Assembly: GCF_002307475.1 (NCBI RefSeq)
Contig: NZ_NTMH01000003.1
Span: forward strand, 62,001 to 126,000
Origin: Pantoea allii
GTDB taxonomy: Bacteria > Pseudomonadota > Gammaproteobacteria > Enterobacterales > Enterobacteriaceae
Direction of reading: 5' to 3'
Length of the DNA: 64,000 bases
Shown: positions 47,241 through 55,760 of the stretch, piece after piece
How positions within the stretch are numbered: the stretch's first letter is position 1
How the letters are laid out: every line of letters starts with the position of its first letter
Notes under the pieces: model-generated
The model's input: only the letters and a program-made list of their open reading frames with translations
Databases searched by the model: none
Told to the model about the DNA's origin: nothing
Position numbers and translations under genes: made by a program

Positions 47241-48005
47241 ATGGTTAACATCTTTCAACGTACGCTGGCCGGAATGGTGCTGCTGCTCATTATGCCTGTT
47301 GCGGTCGGCTTGTCCGGTTGGCAGTGGCAGCCTGGCGAAAGTAATACGTTTCTTAAAATCTTGTTCTGGATGACGGAAACGGTAACGCGGCCCTGGGGCA
47401 TGCTGACCAGCCTGGTGTTAAGTGCCTGGGTGATGTGGTGCCTGCGTTTCAGGCTTAAACCGGCGCTGCTGCTGCTGTTGATCATGAACGCTACGATTTT
47501 AGCCGGCCAGTACACGAAATCCTTTATCAAAGAGCAGGTGCAGGAACCGCGCCCTTATGTTGTCTGGCTGGAGAAAACCCATGGGCTGGATGATAAGACC
47601 TTTTACCAGTTGAGCCGCGAGCAACGTGGCCAGCGCGTCACCGAGCTGATCGCGGATGAGTCGCACATTCCCGGCTGGCTGAAAAAACACTGGGCGTTTG
47701 AAACGGGTTTTGCTTTCCCATCCGGACATACCATGTTTGCCGCCAGTTGGGCCTTGCTGGTCATCGGTTTGTTATGGCCGCGTCGGCATTATAAAACCAT
47801 CGTGCTTGTCGGCGTCTGGGCTGTGGCCGTAATGGGCAGTCGCTTGCTGCTGGGTATGCACTGGCCGCGCGATCTGGCCGTTGCCACTTTCATTTCCTGG
47901 CTGTTTGTTGTCCTGGCGACCTGGCTCGCCCAACGCTTCTGTGGCCCACTGAGCTTGCCGCCAGAAGAACAGCAAGAGGTCGCTGAACGGGAGCAAGGAT
48001 TGTAA
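47241..48005 (+). CDS. pgpB: Phosphatidylglycerophosphatase B / undecaprenyl pyrophosphatase
   Basis: A 254-aa PAP2-superfamily membrane phosphatase with about six helices. The three catalytic motifs are KEQVQEPRP, FPSGHT and SRLLLGMHWPRD. It dephosphorylates phosphatidylglycerophosphate and undecaprenyl pyrophosphate on the periplasmic side. A long AGGAGAAAGG-type ribosome site precedes the ATG. Confidence 0.95.
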   Translation: MVNIFQRTLAGMVLLLIMPVAVGLSGWQWQPGESNTFLKILFWMTETVTRPWGMLTSLVLSAWVMWCLRFRLKPALLLLLIMNATILAGQYTKSFIKEQVQEPRPYVVWLEKTHGLDDKTFYQLSREQRGQRVTELIADESHIPGWLKKHWAFETGFAFPSGHTMFAASWALLVIGLLWPRRHYKTIVLVGVWAVAVMGSRLLLGMHWPRDLAVATFISWLFVVLATWLAQRFCGPLSLPPEEQQEVAEREQGL

Positions 48006-48134
48006 TTGCAACATTCAGCACCATATCTTTATCTTGAGATTGAGCAAAAGCGCGTCATCTGATGCTGCCAGGAGCAGTATTTTTGCCGTAATTTTGGCAT
48101 AATTCTTTTCGACTACCTCACAACGGGATGCACT

Positions 48135-48446
48135 GTGAAATATTTGCTGATTTTTTTAGTGGTTTTGGTCATTTTTATCATTTCCGTGACCCTTGGCGCG
48201 CACAACGACCAGGTTATCACCTTTAACTATCTGCTGGCGCAGGGCGACTTCCGTATCTCCACCTTACTGGCAACCCTTTTTGGTGTTGGCTTTTTGCTGG
48301 GATGGGTTATCTGTGGGCTCTTCTGGTTACGTATTCGCGTCTCTCTTGCCAATGCGCAGCGTAAAATTAAGCGTCTGCAGGCGCAGGTCGATCAGAGCAC
48401 GCCAGGCACAAGTGGTAAACCGCTGCCGCCGGCTGTGCAGGAATAA
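48135..48446 (+). CDS. lapA: LPS assembly protein A
   Basis: A 103-aa inner-membrane protein with two helices (about residues 2-18 and 43-65) and a cytoplasmic tail. It matches E. coli LapA/YciS and works with LapB in tuning LPS synthesis. lapB starts six bases after its stop. Confidence 0.94.
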   Translation: MKYLLIFLVVLVIFIISVTLGAHNDQVITFNYLLAQGDFRISTLLATLFGVGFLLGWVICGLFWLRIRVSLANAQRKIKRLQAQVDQSTPGTSGKPLPPAVQE

Positions 48447-48452
48447 GCCTCC

Positions 48453-49622
48453 ATGTTAGAGCTGCTGTTTCTGTTACTTCCTGTCGCCGCTGCCTATGGA
48501 TGGTACATGGGCAGACGCAGTGCGCAGCAGGACAAGCAACAGGAATCAAACCGCCTGTCGCGTGATTACGTGGCGGGGGTAAACTTCTTACTCTCCAATC
48601 AACAAGATAAAGCGGTCGACCTGTTCCTTGATATGCTCAAGGAAGACAGCGGCACCGTTGAAGCCCACCTTACGCTTGGCAATTTGTTCCGTTCCCGGGG
48701 CGAGGTTGATCGCGCGATCCGCATCCATCAGTCCTTAATGGAAAGCGCATCACTGAGCTACGAACAGCGCCTGTTAGCGATTCAGCAACTGGGGCGGGAC
48801 TACATGGCGGCAGGCCTTTACGACCGTGCCGAAGACATGTTCAAACAGCTGACGGATGAGACGGATTTTCGTATTGGCGCGCTGCAACAACTTCTGCTTA
48901 TCCATCAGGCGACCAGCGACTGGCAGCAGGCTATTGACGTCGCTGAGCGGTTGGTGAAGCTGGGTAAAGACCGGCAGAAAGGTGAGATTGCCCATTTTTA
49001 TTGTGAACTCGCCCTGCAGGCGATGAGCAGCGACGACCTCGACAGAGCCATGACGCTGCTGAAAAAAGGGGAGTCGGCCGATCGGCAGAGCGCCCGCGTC
49101 TCTATTATGATGGGCCGTATCCTGATGGAAAAAGGGGAGTACGCAAAAGCCGTCGAGCATTTGCAGCGCGTTCTGGATCAGGATAAAGAGCTGGTCAGTG
49201 AAACGCTTCCAATGCTGGAGACGTGTTTTCAGCGCCTCAACCAGCCTGATGCCTGGGCAGAATTCCTTAAGCGTTGTGTTGACGAGAATACAGGTGCTGC
49301 AGCGGAGCTTTATCTTTCAGAGATTCTGGAGCGGCAGCAGGGCGCCGAAGCCGCGCAAAACTACATTAATCATCAGTTACAACGTCACCCCAATATGCGC
49401 GTCTTTCATCGCCTGATGGAGTTTCACCTGCACGAGGCAGAAGATGGGCGTGCAAAAGAAAGCCTGATGGTGCTGCGCGATCTGGTTGGCGAACAAATCC
49501 GCACCAAGCCACGCTATCGCTGCCACAAATGCGGCTTCACGGCGCATGCGCTTTACTGGCACTGTCCTTCATGCCGGACCTGGTCATCCGTTAAACCGAT
49601 TCGCGGACTCGATGGACAATAG
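48453..49622 (+). CDS. lapB: LPS assembly protein B
   Basis: A 389-aa protein: an N-terminal membrane helix (LELLFLLLPVAAAYGWYMG), a long array of tetratricopeptide repeats, and a C-terminal rubredoxin-like metal site (CHKCGF ... CPSCRTW). LapB presents LpxC to the FtsH protease and so limits LPS production. It shares an operon with lapA. Confidence 0.96.
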   Translation: MLELLFLLLPVAAAYGWYMGRRSAQQDKQQESNRLSRDYVAGVNFLLSNQQDKAVDLFLDMLKEDSGTVEAHLTLGNLFRSRGEVDRAIRIHQSLMESASLSYEQRLLAIQQLGRDYMAAGLYDRAEDMFKQLTDETDFRIGALQQLLLIHQATSDWQQAIDVAERLVKLGKDRQKGEIAHFYCELALQAMSSDDLDRAMTLLKKGESADRQSARVSIMMGRILMEKGEYAKAVEHLQRVLDQDKELVSETLPMLETCFQRLNQPDAWAEFLKRCVDENTGAAAELYLSEILERQQGAEAAQNYINHQLQRHPNMRVFHRLMEFHLHEAEDGRAKESLMVLRDLVGEQIRTKPRYRCHKCGFTAHALYWHCPSCRTWSSVKPIRGLDGQ

Positions 49623-49732
49623 CCCCGAAGCGCTGGCGTCGGTCGCTGCTTTTTAGTTACAACATACTATCGGCGTTTATTCAAAATAACAGTCCAGCTC
49701 CGTGCGCATATCGCTTAGCAGAACAACAGGGA

Positions 49733-49761
49733 TTGTGATGCGAAAAGCAGGCAGGTAGAAT
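49733..49761 (+). promoter_or_regulatory. pyrF promoter
   Basis: TTGTGA (49733-49738), 17-base spacer, TAGAAT (49756-49761). Predicted start about 49768, which supports use of the ATG at 49813. Confidence 0.6.
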
Positions 49762-49812
49762 GCGTGCCGTTTGTCTAACGCGCCAGCAGGTGCCTACTGC
49801 AGAGGAAATAGC

Positions 49813-50526
49813 ATGGCCTTATCCCAGACTTCGCCGGTGGTAGTGGCGCTTGATTACCACGATATGAATAGCGCGCTGCACTTTGTCGATCAGATAGAGC
49901 CGGGCAGTTGCCGCCTGAAGGTGGGCAAAGAAATGTTCACCTTGTTTGGCCCGCAACTTGTGAAAACCCTGCAGCAGCGTGGATTCGACATCTTTCTCGA
50001 CCTGAAATTTCACGATATCCCTAATACCACCGCTCGTGCGGTTGCCGCCGCCGCCGATCTCGGTGTCTGGATGGTGAACGTTCACGCGAGCGGCGGGGCA
50101 CGTATGATGAATGCCGCCCGTGAAGCGCTGCTGCCATTTGGTCAGCAGGCGCCTTTGCTGATTGCCGTTACCGTCCTGACCAGCATGGATGCCGATGACT
50201 TATTGGGCCTTGGCATCACCATGTCACCCGCAGAGCAGGCTGAGCGACTGGCAAAACTGACGCACGAATGCGGACTTGATGGCGTGGTCTGTTCGGCACA
50301 GGAAGCCGCGCGGTTCAAACAGGTCATCGGTCATGATTTCACGCTGGTTACGCCAGGAATCCGGCCCCTGGGTAGTGACGCAGGGGATCAACGTCGCGTC
50401 ATGACGCCGCAGCAGGCCCGGCTTGCTGGCGTGGATTATATGGTAATAGGACGTCCTGTTACTCAGTCCGCGGACCCCGCAGCGACGCTTAAGGCGCTAC
50501 TGCAGGATTTGGAGACGGTAAAATGA
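49813..50526 (+). CDS. pyrF: Orotidine 5'-phosphate decarboxylase
   Basis: A 237-aa TIM-barrel enzyme, last step of UMP synthesis. The catalytic Asp/Lys network is in [12 protein letters not shown], and the phosphate-binding loop in [16 protein letters not shown]. The ATG at 49813 follows GAGG; an upstream frame start at 49771 lies almost on the transcription start. Overlaps yciH by four bases (ATGA). Confidence 0.96.
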   Translation: MALSQTSPVVVALDYHDMNSALHFVDQIEPGSCRLKVGKEMFTLFGPQLVKTLQQRGFDIFLDLKFHDIPNTTARAVAAAADLGVWMVNVHASGGARMMNAAREALLPFGQQAPLLIAVTVLTSMDADDLLGLGITMSPAEQAERLAKLTHECGLDGVVCSAQEAARFKQVIGHDFTLVTPGIRPLGSDAGDQRRVMTPQQARLAGVDYMVIGRPVTQSADPAATLKALLQDLETVK

Positions 50527-50846
50527 GCCGTGATAACCCTTTAGTCTATTCTACGGACGCAGGTCGCCTTACTCAGTCCGAGCCAAAGGCAGAACGTCCT
50601 AAAGGCGACGGAATTGTCCGTATCCAGCGCCAAACCAGCGGACGAAAAGGCAAGGGCGTTTGCCTTATTACCGGCGTGGATCTGGATGAATCAGCGTTGA
50701 ATCAGCTGGCCGCTGAACTGAAGAAAAAATGCGGTTGCGGCGGCGCGGTAAAAGAGGGTGTGATTGAAATTCAGGGCGACAAACGTGACTTATTAAAAAG
50801 CCTGCTGGAAGCCAAAGGGATGAAGGTCAAACTGGCGGGTGGATAA
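50523..50846 (+). CDS. yciH: YciH, SUI1/eIF1-like protein
   Basis: A 107-aa protein with a C-terminal SUI1 domain ([35 protein letters not shown]). The homologue resembles eukaryotic initiation factor eIF1 and affects initiation fidelity or stress translation. It is coupled to pyrF by an ATGA overlap. Confidence 0.95.
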   Translation: MSRDNPLVYSTDAGRLTQSEPKAERPKGDGIVRIQRQTSGRKGKGVCLITGVDLDESALNQLAAELKKKCGCGGAVKEGVIEIQGDKRDLLKSLLEAKGMKVKLAGG

Positions 50847-50875
50847 AAAAACCGGGCTACAAAGTAGCCCGGCTT
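50847..50875. terminator. Bidirectional terminator between yciH and osmB
   Basis: Arms CCGGGCTAC and GTAGCCCGG with an A-run on the left; strong for osmB, weaker for yciH. Confidence 0.82.
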
Positions 50876-50924
50876 GTTATGTAGATGCGCTGCGTAGCCG
50901 TTATTATTTATTGTAATGCGGTTC

Positions 50925-51140
50925 TTAGTGAACCTGATGACCGATGATACCACCCACTGCTGCACCGCCGACGGTACCCAGCGCGCTGCCGTTGGTTAAT
51001 ACAGAACCCCCAATTGCACCGGCACCTGCACCGATTGCGGTGTTACGGTCACGCTTAGACCAGTTTGAACAGCCACTTAACGCCATAACCAGCGTGGTTG
51101 CTAATACAACAGCGGTCATTTTTTTCATTGTAATTGTCAT
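50925..51140 (-). CDS. osmB: Osmotically inducible lipoprotein B
   Basis: A 71-aa lipoprotein with lipobox LSGC (Cys 24) followed by a Gly/Ala-rich domain (AIGAGAGAIGG, VGGAAVGGIIGHQV) typical of glycine-zipper 2TM proteins. It is anchored in the outer membrane and induced by osmotic stress and stationary phase in E. coli. The AAGGAG site supports the ATG at 51140. Confidence 0.94.
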   Translation of the reverse strand: MTITMKKMTAVVLATTLVMALSGCSNWSKRDRNTAIGAGAGAIGGSVLTNGSALGTVGGAAVGGIIGHQVH

Positions 51141-51486
51141 AAACTTCTCCTTTATTGTGTATGCAGAGGCAACACAGTAAGTATAGCTGTGAAATTTTTT
51201 CAGGCCGCATGTGTCGCATTATTACCGCATCCCTTTTGGTATAAAAACGCCAGACACCATGGACGATCTGTTTGTAGCGGCTGAAAAGCATCATCAACAG
51301 GTGGACCTGTCGGATGCCTGACAGAATTCTATTCATTTTGAAGAATTTCCGAAGATAGATAATTCTTAATTCGCAGCACAATTTTTCATTCACAGCCATT
51401 TTCCGCTGCTTTTTAGCCATTTGCTCCATAACGCTTTTCCTGCCTGCTCAGCAGAATATTAAGACCCTTCTCAGCAGGAGAAAAAA
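51141..51486. promoter_or_regulatory. osmB-araD divergent intergenic region
   Basis: A 346-base AT-rich gap. On the minus strand CTATACTT (51186-51179) is a perfect sigma-S type extended -10 for osmB, giving a leader of about 30 nt. On the araD side I see no CRP or AraC-like half-sites that I can call, only the GGAG ribosome site before 51487. Confidence 0.6.
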
Positions 51487-52185
51487 ATGCTGGAACATCT
51501 TAAACAACAGGTTCTGGAAGCTAACCTGGATCTCCCCAAATATAACCTTGTCACCTTTACATGGGGAAACGTCAGCGCCATTGACCGTGAGCAAGGCCTG
51601 TTAGTGATTAAACCTTCCGGCGTCAGCTACGATGTGATGAAAGTTGAGGACATGGTAGTGGTGAGTCTGGCCACCGGTGAGGTGGTTGAAGGTGAGAAAC
51701 GCCCTTCATCCGACACCGCAACGCATCGGGCGCTATATCTGGCCTGGCCCGAGGTTGGCGGAATTGTCCATACACATTCCCGCCACGCCACCATCTGGGC
51801 ACAGGCAGGCAGGCCGATTCCTGCCTGGGGCACCACGCACGCGGATGATTTCTACGGTGAAATTCCCTGCACGCGAGCAATGCGTGACGAAGAGATCAAG
51901 AACCAGTATGAGTGGAATACAGGTGAGGTGATTATTGAAACCTTCGCACAACGCGGGCTTTCCCCGACCGCCATCCCAGCGGTGCTGGTAAACTCGCATG
52001 GTCCTTTTGCCTGGGGCAAAGACGCACATGCGGCGGTGCACAGTGCGGTGGTGCTGGAAGAGGTGGCTTACATGGGATTGTTTAGCCAGCAACTCACTGC
52101 CGGTCTTCCGCCGATTCAGCAAACCCTGCTTGATCTGCATTATCTGCGTAAGCACGGTGAAAATGCCTGGTACGGCCAGAAATAA
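51487..52185 (+). CDS. araD: L-ribulose-5-phosphate 4-epimerase
   Basis: A 232-aa class II aldolase-fold enzyme, very similar to E. coli AraD. The zinc ligands are in [14 protein letters not shown] and NSHGPFAWG; the [11 protein letters not shown] and [12 protein letters not shown] segments are conserved. It converts L-ribulose 5-phosphate to D-xylulose 5-phosphate. It stands alone, without araB, araA or araC nearby, so paralogues UlaF/SgbE are possible alternative identities. Confidence 0.88.
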   Translation: MLEHLKQQVLEANLDLPKYNLVTFTWGNVSAIDREQGLLVIKPSGVSYDVMKVEDMVVVSLATGEVVEGEKRPSSDTATHRALYLAWPEVGGIVHTHSRHATIWAQAGRPIPAWGTTHADDFYGEIPCTRAMRDEEIKNQYEWNTGEVIIETFAQRGLSPTAIPAVLVNSHGPFAWGKDAHAAVHSAVVLEEVAYMGLFSQQLTAGLPPIQQTLLDLHYLRKHGENAWYGQK

Positions 52186-52190
52186 TTATG

Positions 52191-52223
52191 GGGGCGCAGC
52201 CTTGTCTGCGTCCCGACCCGTTT
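52191..52223 (+). terminator. Terminator-like hairpin after araD
   Basis: Arms GGGGCGCAG and CTGCGTCCC (one G-T pair) with a weak T-rich tail. Confidence 0.55.
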
Positions 52224-52456
52224 CTTGCTGGCGGCATGTTAAGCAGTTTTCAGTCTCATCAATACCCGTTATAGGTTCGCGTCTTTCTGTGATTTAGCCT
52301 GACTTTATCAAGAAAGCATACTAATCATTTAAACCGAATGCATCGGGGATCACTCTGGAATTTATGTTGTAAATCAATCTCTCATTTGGTCTGGCCTCAC
52401 TCTGGATTAGGCTGATGTGGCGCAATTAGCGCATCAAAATAACAGAGGATGAGACA

Positions 52457-53323
52457 ATGACCGTGATTAACCAACCCACATGCAGACTGTTTTCCGAAGC
52501 CGGACACACTACGCAGTTAGTTGCCTATTACGAGGAAGGACGTCGCACCATGTGGATGATGTTGCGCGCCCAACCACGCCCCAGTTTTAATCATGAATTG
52601 ATCGAAGAAATCATGAACCTGAGTTATACCGCTCAGCGTTCGGGCTTACCTATCGATTTCTGGGTAACCGGCTCGTTAGTACCACAAATGTTCAATGCCG
52701 GTGGCGATCTGCGCTTTTTCGTGGAATGTATTCGCAATAACCGCCGTGAAGCTTTGCGTGCCTATGCACGGGCTTGTGTTGACTGCATCCACTCGGCCGC
52801 CCGCGGATTTGATACCGGTGCGGTTACGCTCGCGATGATTGAAGGCAGCGCCCTTGGCGGCGGTTTTGAAGCCGCGCTGGCGCATCACTTTATCCTGGCC
52901 CAGAACAATGCCCGGATGGGCTTTCCTGAAATCGCCTTTAACCTGTTTCCGGGAATGGGGGGCTACTCGTTAGTGGCGCGGCGTTCGGGCATGAAACTGG
53001 CTGAAGAGCTGATTATGGAAGGTGAGTCCCACAGTGCTGAATGGTACGAAACGCGCGGCTTAGTGGATAAGGTATTTCAACCGGGCGACAGTTACCGGGC
53101 TACCCGCACGTTTATCGATACATTGCGGCCAAAACTCAATGGCGTTCGTGCCATGTTAAAGGCGCGCCAGCGGGTATTACAGCTGTCACGCGCTGAATTA
53201 ATGGATATTACCGAGGACTGGGTAGATTACGCATTTACGCTCGAAGCGAAAGATATTGCCTATATGGAACGTTTAGTACAGTTACAAAACCGCCACAGCG
53301 CATCACTGCGTAAAGCGGGTTAG
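52457..53323 (+). CDS. rpfF: RpfF-like diffusible signal factor (DSF) synthase
   Basis: A 288-aa crotonase-fold protein of the RpfF group. The two catalytic glutamates typical of RpfF are present: Glu138 in GGGFEAALA and Glu158 in MGFPEIAFNLFPGMGG. Members hydrolyse acyl-ACP and dehydrate 3-hydroxyacyl chains to give cis-2-unsaturated fatty acids that serve as cell-cell signals. A GAGG ribosome site precedes the ATG. It points at rpfR, whose stop lies four bases past its own, so the pair is functionally linked. An imperfect dyad (52413-52436) lies in its leader. Confidence 0.88.
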   Translation: MTVINQPTCRLFSEAGHTTQLVAYYEEGRRTMWMMLRAQPRPSFNHELIEEIMNLSYTAQRSGLPIDFWVTGSLVPQMFNAGGDLRFFVECIRNNRREALRAYARACVDCIHSAARGFDTGAVTLAMIEGSALGGGFEAALAHHFILAQNNARMGFPEIAFNLFPGMGGYSLVARRSGMKLAEELIMEGESHSAEWYETRGLVDKVFQPGDSYRATRTFIDTLRPKLNGVRAMLKARQRVLQLSRAELMDITEDWVDYAFTLEAKDIAYMERLVQLQNRHSASLRKAG

Positions 53324-53327
53324 CGAT

Positions 53328-55313
53328 CTAGACGCGGGCAGGATGCTGAGCCAGCCAGTGCCCAAACTGATCTGCGGGCATTGGTTTTGCGTAAAAATAG
53401 CCTTGTCGCCCATCGACGCCGCTTTTCACGACAAACTCTTCTTCATCGACAGTTTCAATGCCTTCGGCAATCACCTGCAAATCCAGCGCTTTCGCCACCG
53501 CGACAATGGCCCTGACGAGAGACTGCGATACCGGCCGTTTGTTCACATTTCGGATAAAGCTTTGATCCAGCTTAATGGCATTAATGGGCACGCGCGCCAG
53601 CTGCGACAAAGAGGAGTAGCCGGTGCCAAAGTCATCAAGGTGAATCTGCGCGCCCAGTTCCTGGAATTTACGCATCAGCTTCAACGCTTCGGCTTCATTC
53701 TCTATCAGGCAGCTTTCCGTCAGTTCAATATCTACTGGCGACTCGGTCAAACCCGCATCCGTCAGGGCTTGCTTCAGGTCACTGTAGATCGATTGATCGA
53801 GCAACTGACGCGCAGAGACGTTCACCGCGACACGCAGGTGAATATTCTGCTGCCGCCAGGCAAGAATCTGCTTCAACACATTGAGCATGACCCAGCGACC
53901 AAGCGGCACAATCAGGCCGGACTCTTCCGCATAGGGGATAAATTCGCCGGGTGATACCAGCCCGCGCTCTGGCGAATTCCAGCGGACCAGCGCTTCCGCA
54001 CTGCGTACTTTACCGTCAGAATCGACTTTGGGCTGGTAATGCACTAATAAATGGTCCTGCTCCAGCGCTTTACGCAAATTGGTATCGAGCCAAAGGTATT
54101 CAAAAACCCGCCGGTTCATCTCTTCAGCAAAAACACAATATCGACCGCGGTTATTCTCTTTGGCGTGATACATCGCCGTATCGGCGTTACGAATCAGACA
54201 TTCACGGTCTTCCCCATGCAGCGGGGCAAGGGCGATGCCCACTGAACAGCCGCTGTAAACTTCGATCAGGCCAATGCGAAACGGCTGACGCAGGCGATCG
54301 AGAATACGCGTGGCCATCGCCTCCAGCGCCGCCTGGCTGGTGTGTTCCGCCAACACGACAAATTCATCACCGCCCAGCCGTCCGAGTGTCTGGTTTTTGC
54401 TCAGACAGCTCAGGATAGCCAGAGAAACGGCCTGTAACAGCTGATCGCCAAACATATGACCGTAGGCATCATTAACTTTCTTAAAGTTATCTAAATCCAG
54501 ATAGACCACGCCGGTTTCGCTGCCTTCTGCACGCTCCAGCGCCTGGCTAATCTGCTGATGAATCGCATGACGATTGGGCAGGCCAGTTATACCATCGGTA
54601 TTGGCCATAACGCGCAGTCGTTCCTGCGCGCGGCGTTCTTCCGTGATATCCGTTCCTGAACAGATGAGGAAAATTTCATTTTTACCGCTGCCGCTGTGAA
54701 CAAACTTATTACGAAACAGAAACAGTCGCTGTCCCTTCATCGTTTTGATCCAGCGTTCGACTTCGTAGGAGTTACCGTCGCGGAAGAAACCCGCAATGTT
54801 ACGACGTGAGGCGGCAGCTTCCTGTTTGGTCATAAACAGTTGAAAAACATTCCGACCGATCACGTCCTGTTCATACAGGCCGGTGTACTCTTCACTGAGT
54901 CGGTTAAAGCGTTGAATGTTGCCGCGCTGGTCCAGGATCACAATGACGGAATTGGCTTCCGAAACGACCTGTTCAGCAAAAGACAGACCTAGCGTCAGGT
55001 CGCGAGCCACGGCCGAGGTATCGCCCCATGCCGACGCGGTACCGGCCCAGACGGATTTATTGATCCTGCGACCGACAAAATGCATGGCGACCTGCTCGCC
55101 GTGTATTGTTAACGTCAGATTTATACTGGAAGTGATAACCGGCATCGCGCGAAGCAAACTGCATTGACCCGGCGTCAGGGGAACAGCCACGCTGGTGTTC
55201 GATGATTCATCTAAGGCAAATAGCAGCGCATCACTGTCCGCGTTTAATCGCCAATGAGGGCTGGTTGTACCAAACAAGGTATACAACAATGATTGCCCTT
55301 GTTCATCGGTCAT
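53328..55313 (-). CDS. rpfR: RpfR/PdeR: RpfF-interaction, PAS, GGDEF and EAL domain receptor
   Basis: A 661-aa protein. Residues 1-100 match the RpfF-interaction domain of RpfR, 110-230 a PAS domain that binds DSF in relatives, 235-400 a GGDEF domain with intact RLGGDEF (314-318), and 415-661 an EAL phosphodiesterase with EALVRW (440-445) and DDFGTGYSS (560-568). It makes or degrades cyclic di-GMP in response to the fatty-acid signal, normally acting as a net phosphodiesterase. E. coli has the same protein (PdeR/YciR/Gmr) without rpfF. The ATG at 55313 has a GGAGGGAG site; a start eight codons upstream is less likely. Confidence 0.92.
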   Translation of the reverse strand: MTDEQGQSLLYTLFGTTSPHWRLNADSDALLFALDESSNTSVAVPLTPGQCSLLRAMPVITSSINLTLTIHGEQVAMHFVGRRINKSVWAGTASAWGDTSAVARDLTLGLSFAEQVVSEANSVIVILDQRGNIQRFNRLSEEYTGLYEQDVIGRNVFQLFMTKQEAAASRRNIAGFFRDGNSYEVERWIKTMKGQRLFLFRNKFVHSGSGKNEIFLICSGTDITEERRAQERLRVMANTDGITGLPNRHAIHQQISQALERAEGSETGVVYLDLDNFKKVNDAYGHMFGDQLLQAVSLAILSCLSKNQTLGRLGGDEFVVLAEHTSQAALEAMATRILDRLRQPFRIGLIEVYSGCSVGIALAPLHGEDRECLIRNADTAMYHAKENNRGRYCVFAEEMNRRVFEYLWLDTNLRKALEQDHLLVHYQPKVDSDGKVRSAEALVRWNSPERGLVSPGEFIPYAEESGLIVPLGRWVMLNVLKQILAWRQQNIHLRVAVNVSARQLLDQSIYSDLKQALTDAGLTESPVDIELTESCLIENEAEALKLMRKFQELGAQIHLDDFGTGYSSLSQLARVPINAIKLDQSFIRNVNKRPVSQSLVRAIVAVAKALDLQVIAEGIETVDEEEFVVKSGVDGRQGYFYAKPMPADQFGHWLAQHPARV

Positions 55314-55435
55314 GGTCACTCCCTCCAGGAAGTACATTGCTGGCGTTATCTCGTTATTTTAGCAACAGTATTCATCAACTGATGCCAGCACAAGATGAAA
55401 CTGTATTTATTTTACTTTCCAGAAAAAACGGGCAT

Positions 55436-55458
55436 AAAAAACCCCGCCGAAGCGGGGC
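55436..55458 (-). terminator. Terminator after the cstA-ybdD operon
   Basis: Arms AGCCCCG/CGGGGT-type stem with the A-run on the plus strand giving a T-run for minus-strand transcripts. Confidence 0.8.
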
Positions 55459-55469
55459 TCAGTTTATGT

Positions 55470-55760
55470 TCAGCACGGACATTTACCCAGCTTTCCGGCC
55501 TGACTGGGAAAGCGGGCATCCAGACAATAACGATGAAACTCCCGCTCGCTCATCGGTGTCATTTCAGGATGCCGCCGCCGCATGTGCTGCAGGTATTTTT
55601 GATAATCCTGCACGCCAACCATCAAACGAAAACTTTGCTGAAGTCCCTGCCACAGTGCGCGCCAGCGAAAGCCGGTGCGAACAGGGGTGGAAAGTAAATC
55701 GCAACGCATAATATGCCAGCTCCCCTGGGGCCGCGCTACGCGATGGATGCTGTCATACAT
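55470..55760 (-). CDS. YbdD/YjiX family small protein, extended N-terminus
   Basis: A 96-aa protein whose C-terminal part (RLMVGVQDYQKYLQHMRRRHP ... Cys-Pro-Cys end) is a YbdD/YjiX domain. The usual proteins are about 65 aa; here an extra basic N-terminal 30 residues precede it. The ATG at 55760 overlaps the cstA end and has an ideal AAGGAGG site, which decides the start. E. coli genes of this family always follow cstA or btsT, as here. Function unknown. Confidence 0.8.
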   Translation of the reverse strand: MYDSIHRVARPQGSWHIMRCDLLSTPVRTGFRWRALWQGLQQSFRLMVGVQDYQKYLQHMRRRHPEMTPMSEREFHRYCLDARFPSQAGKLGKCPC

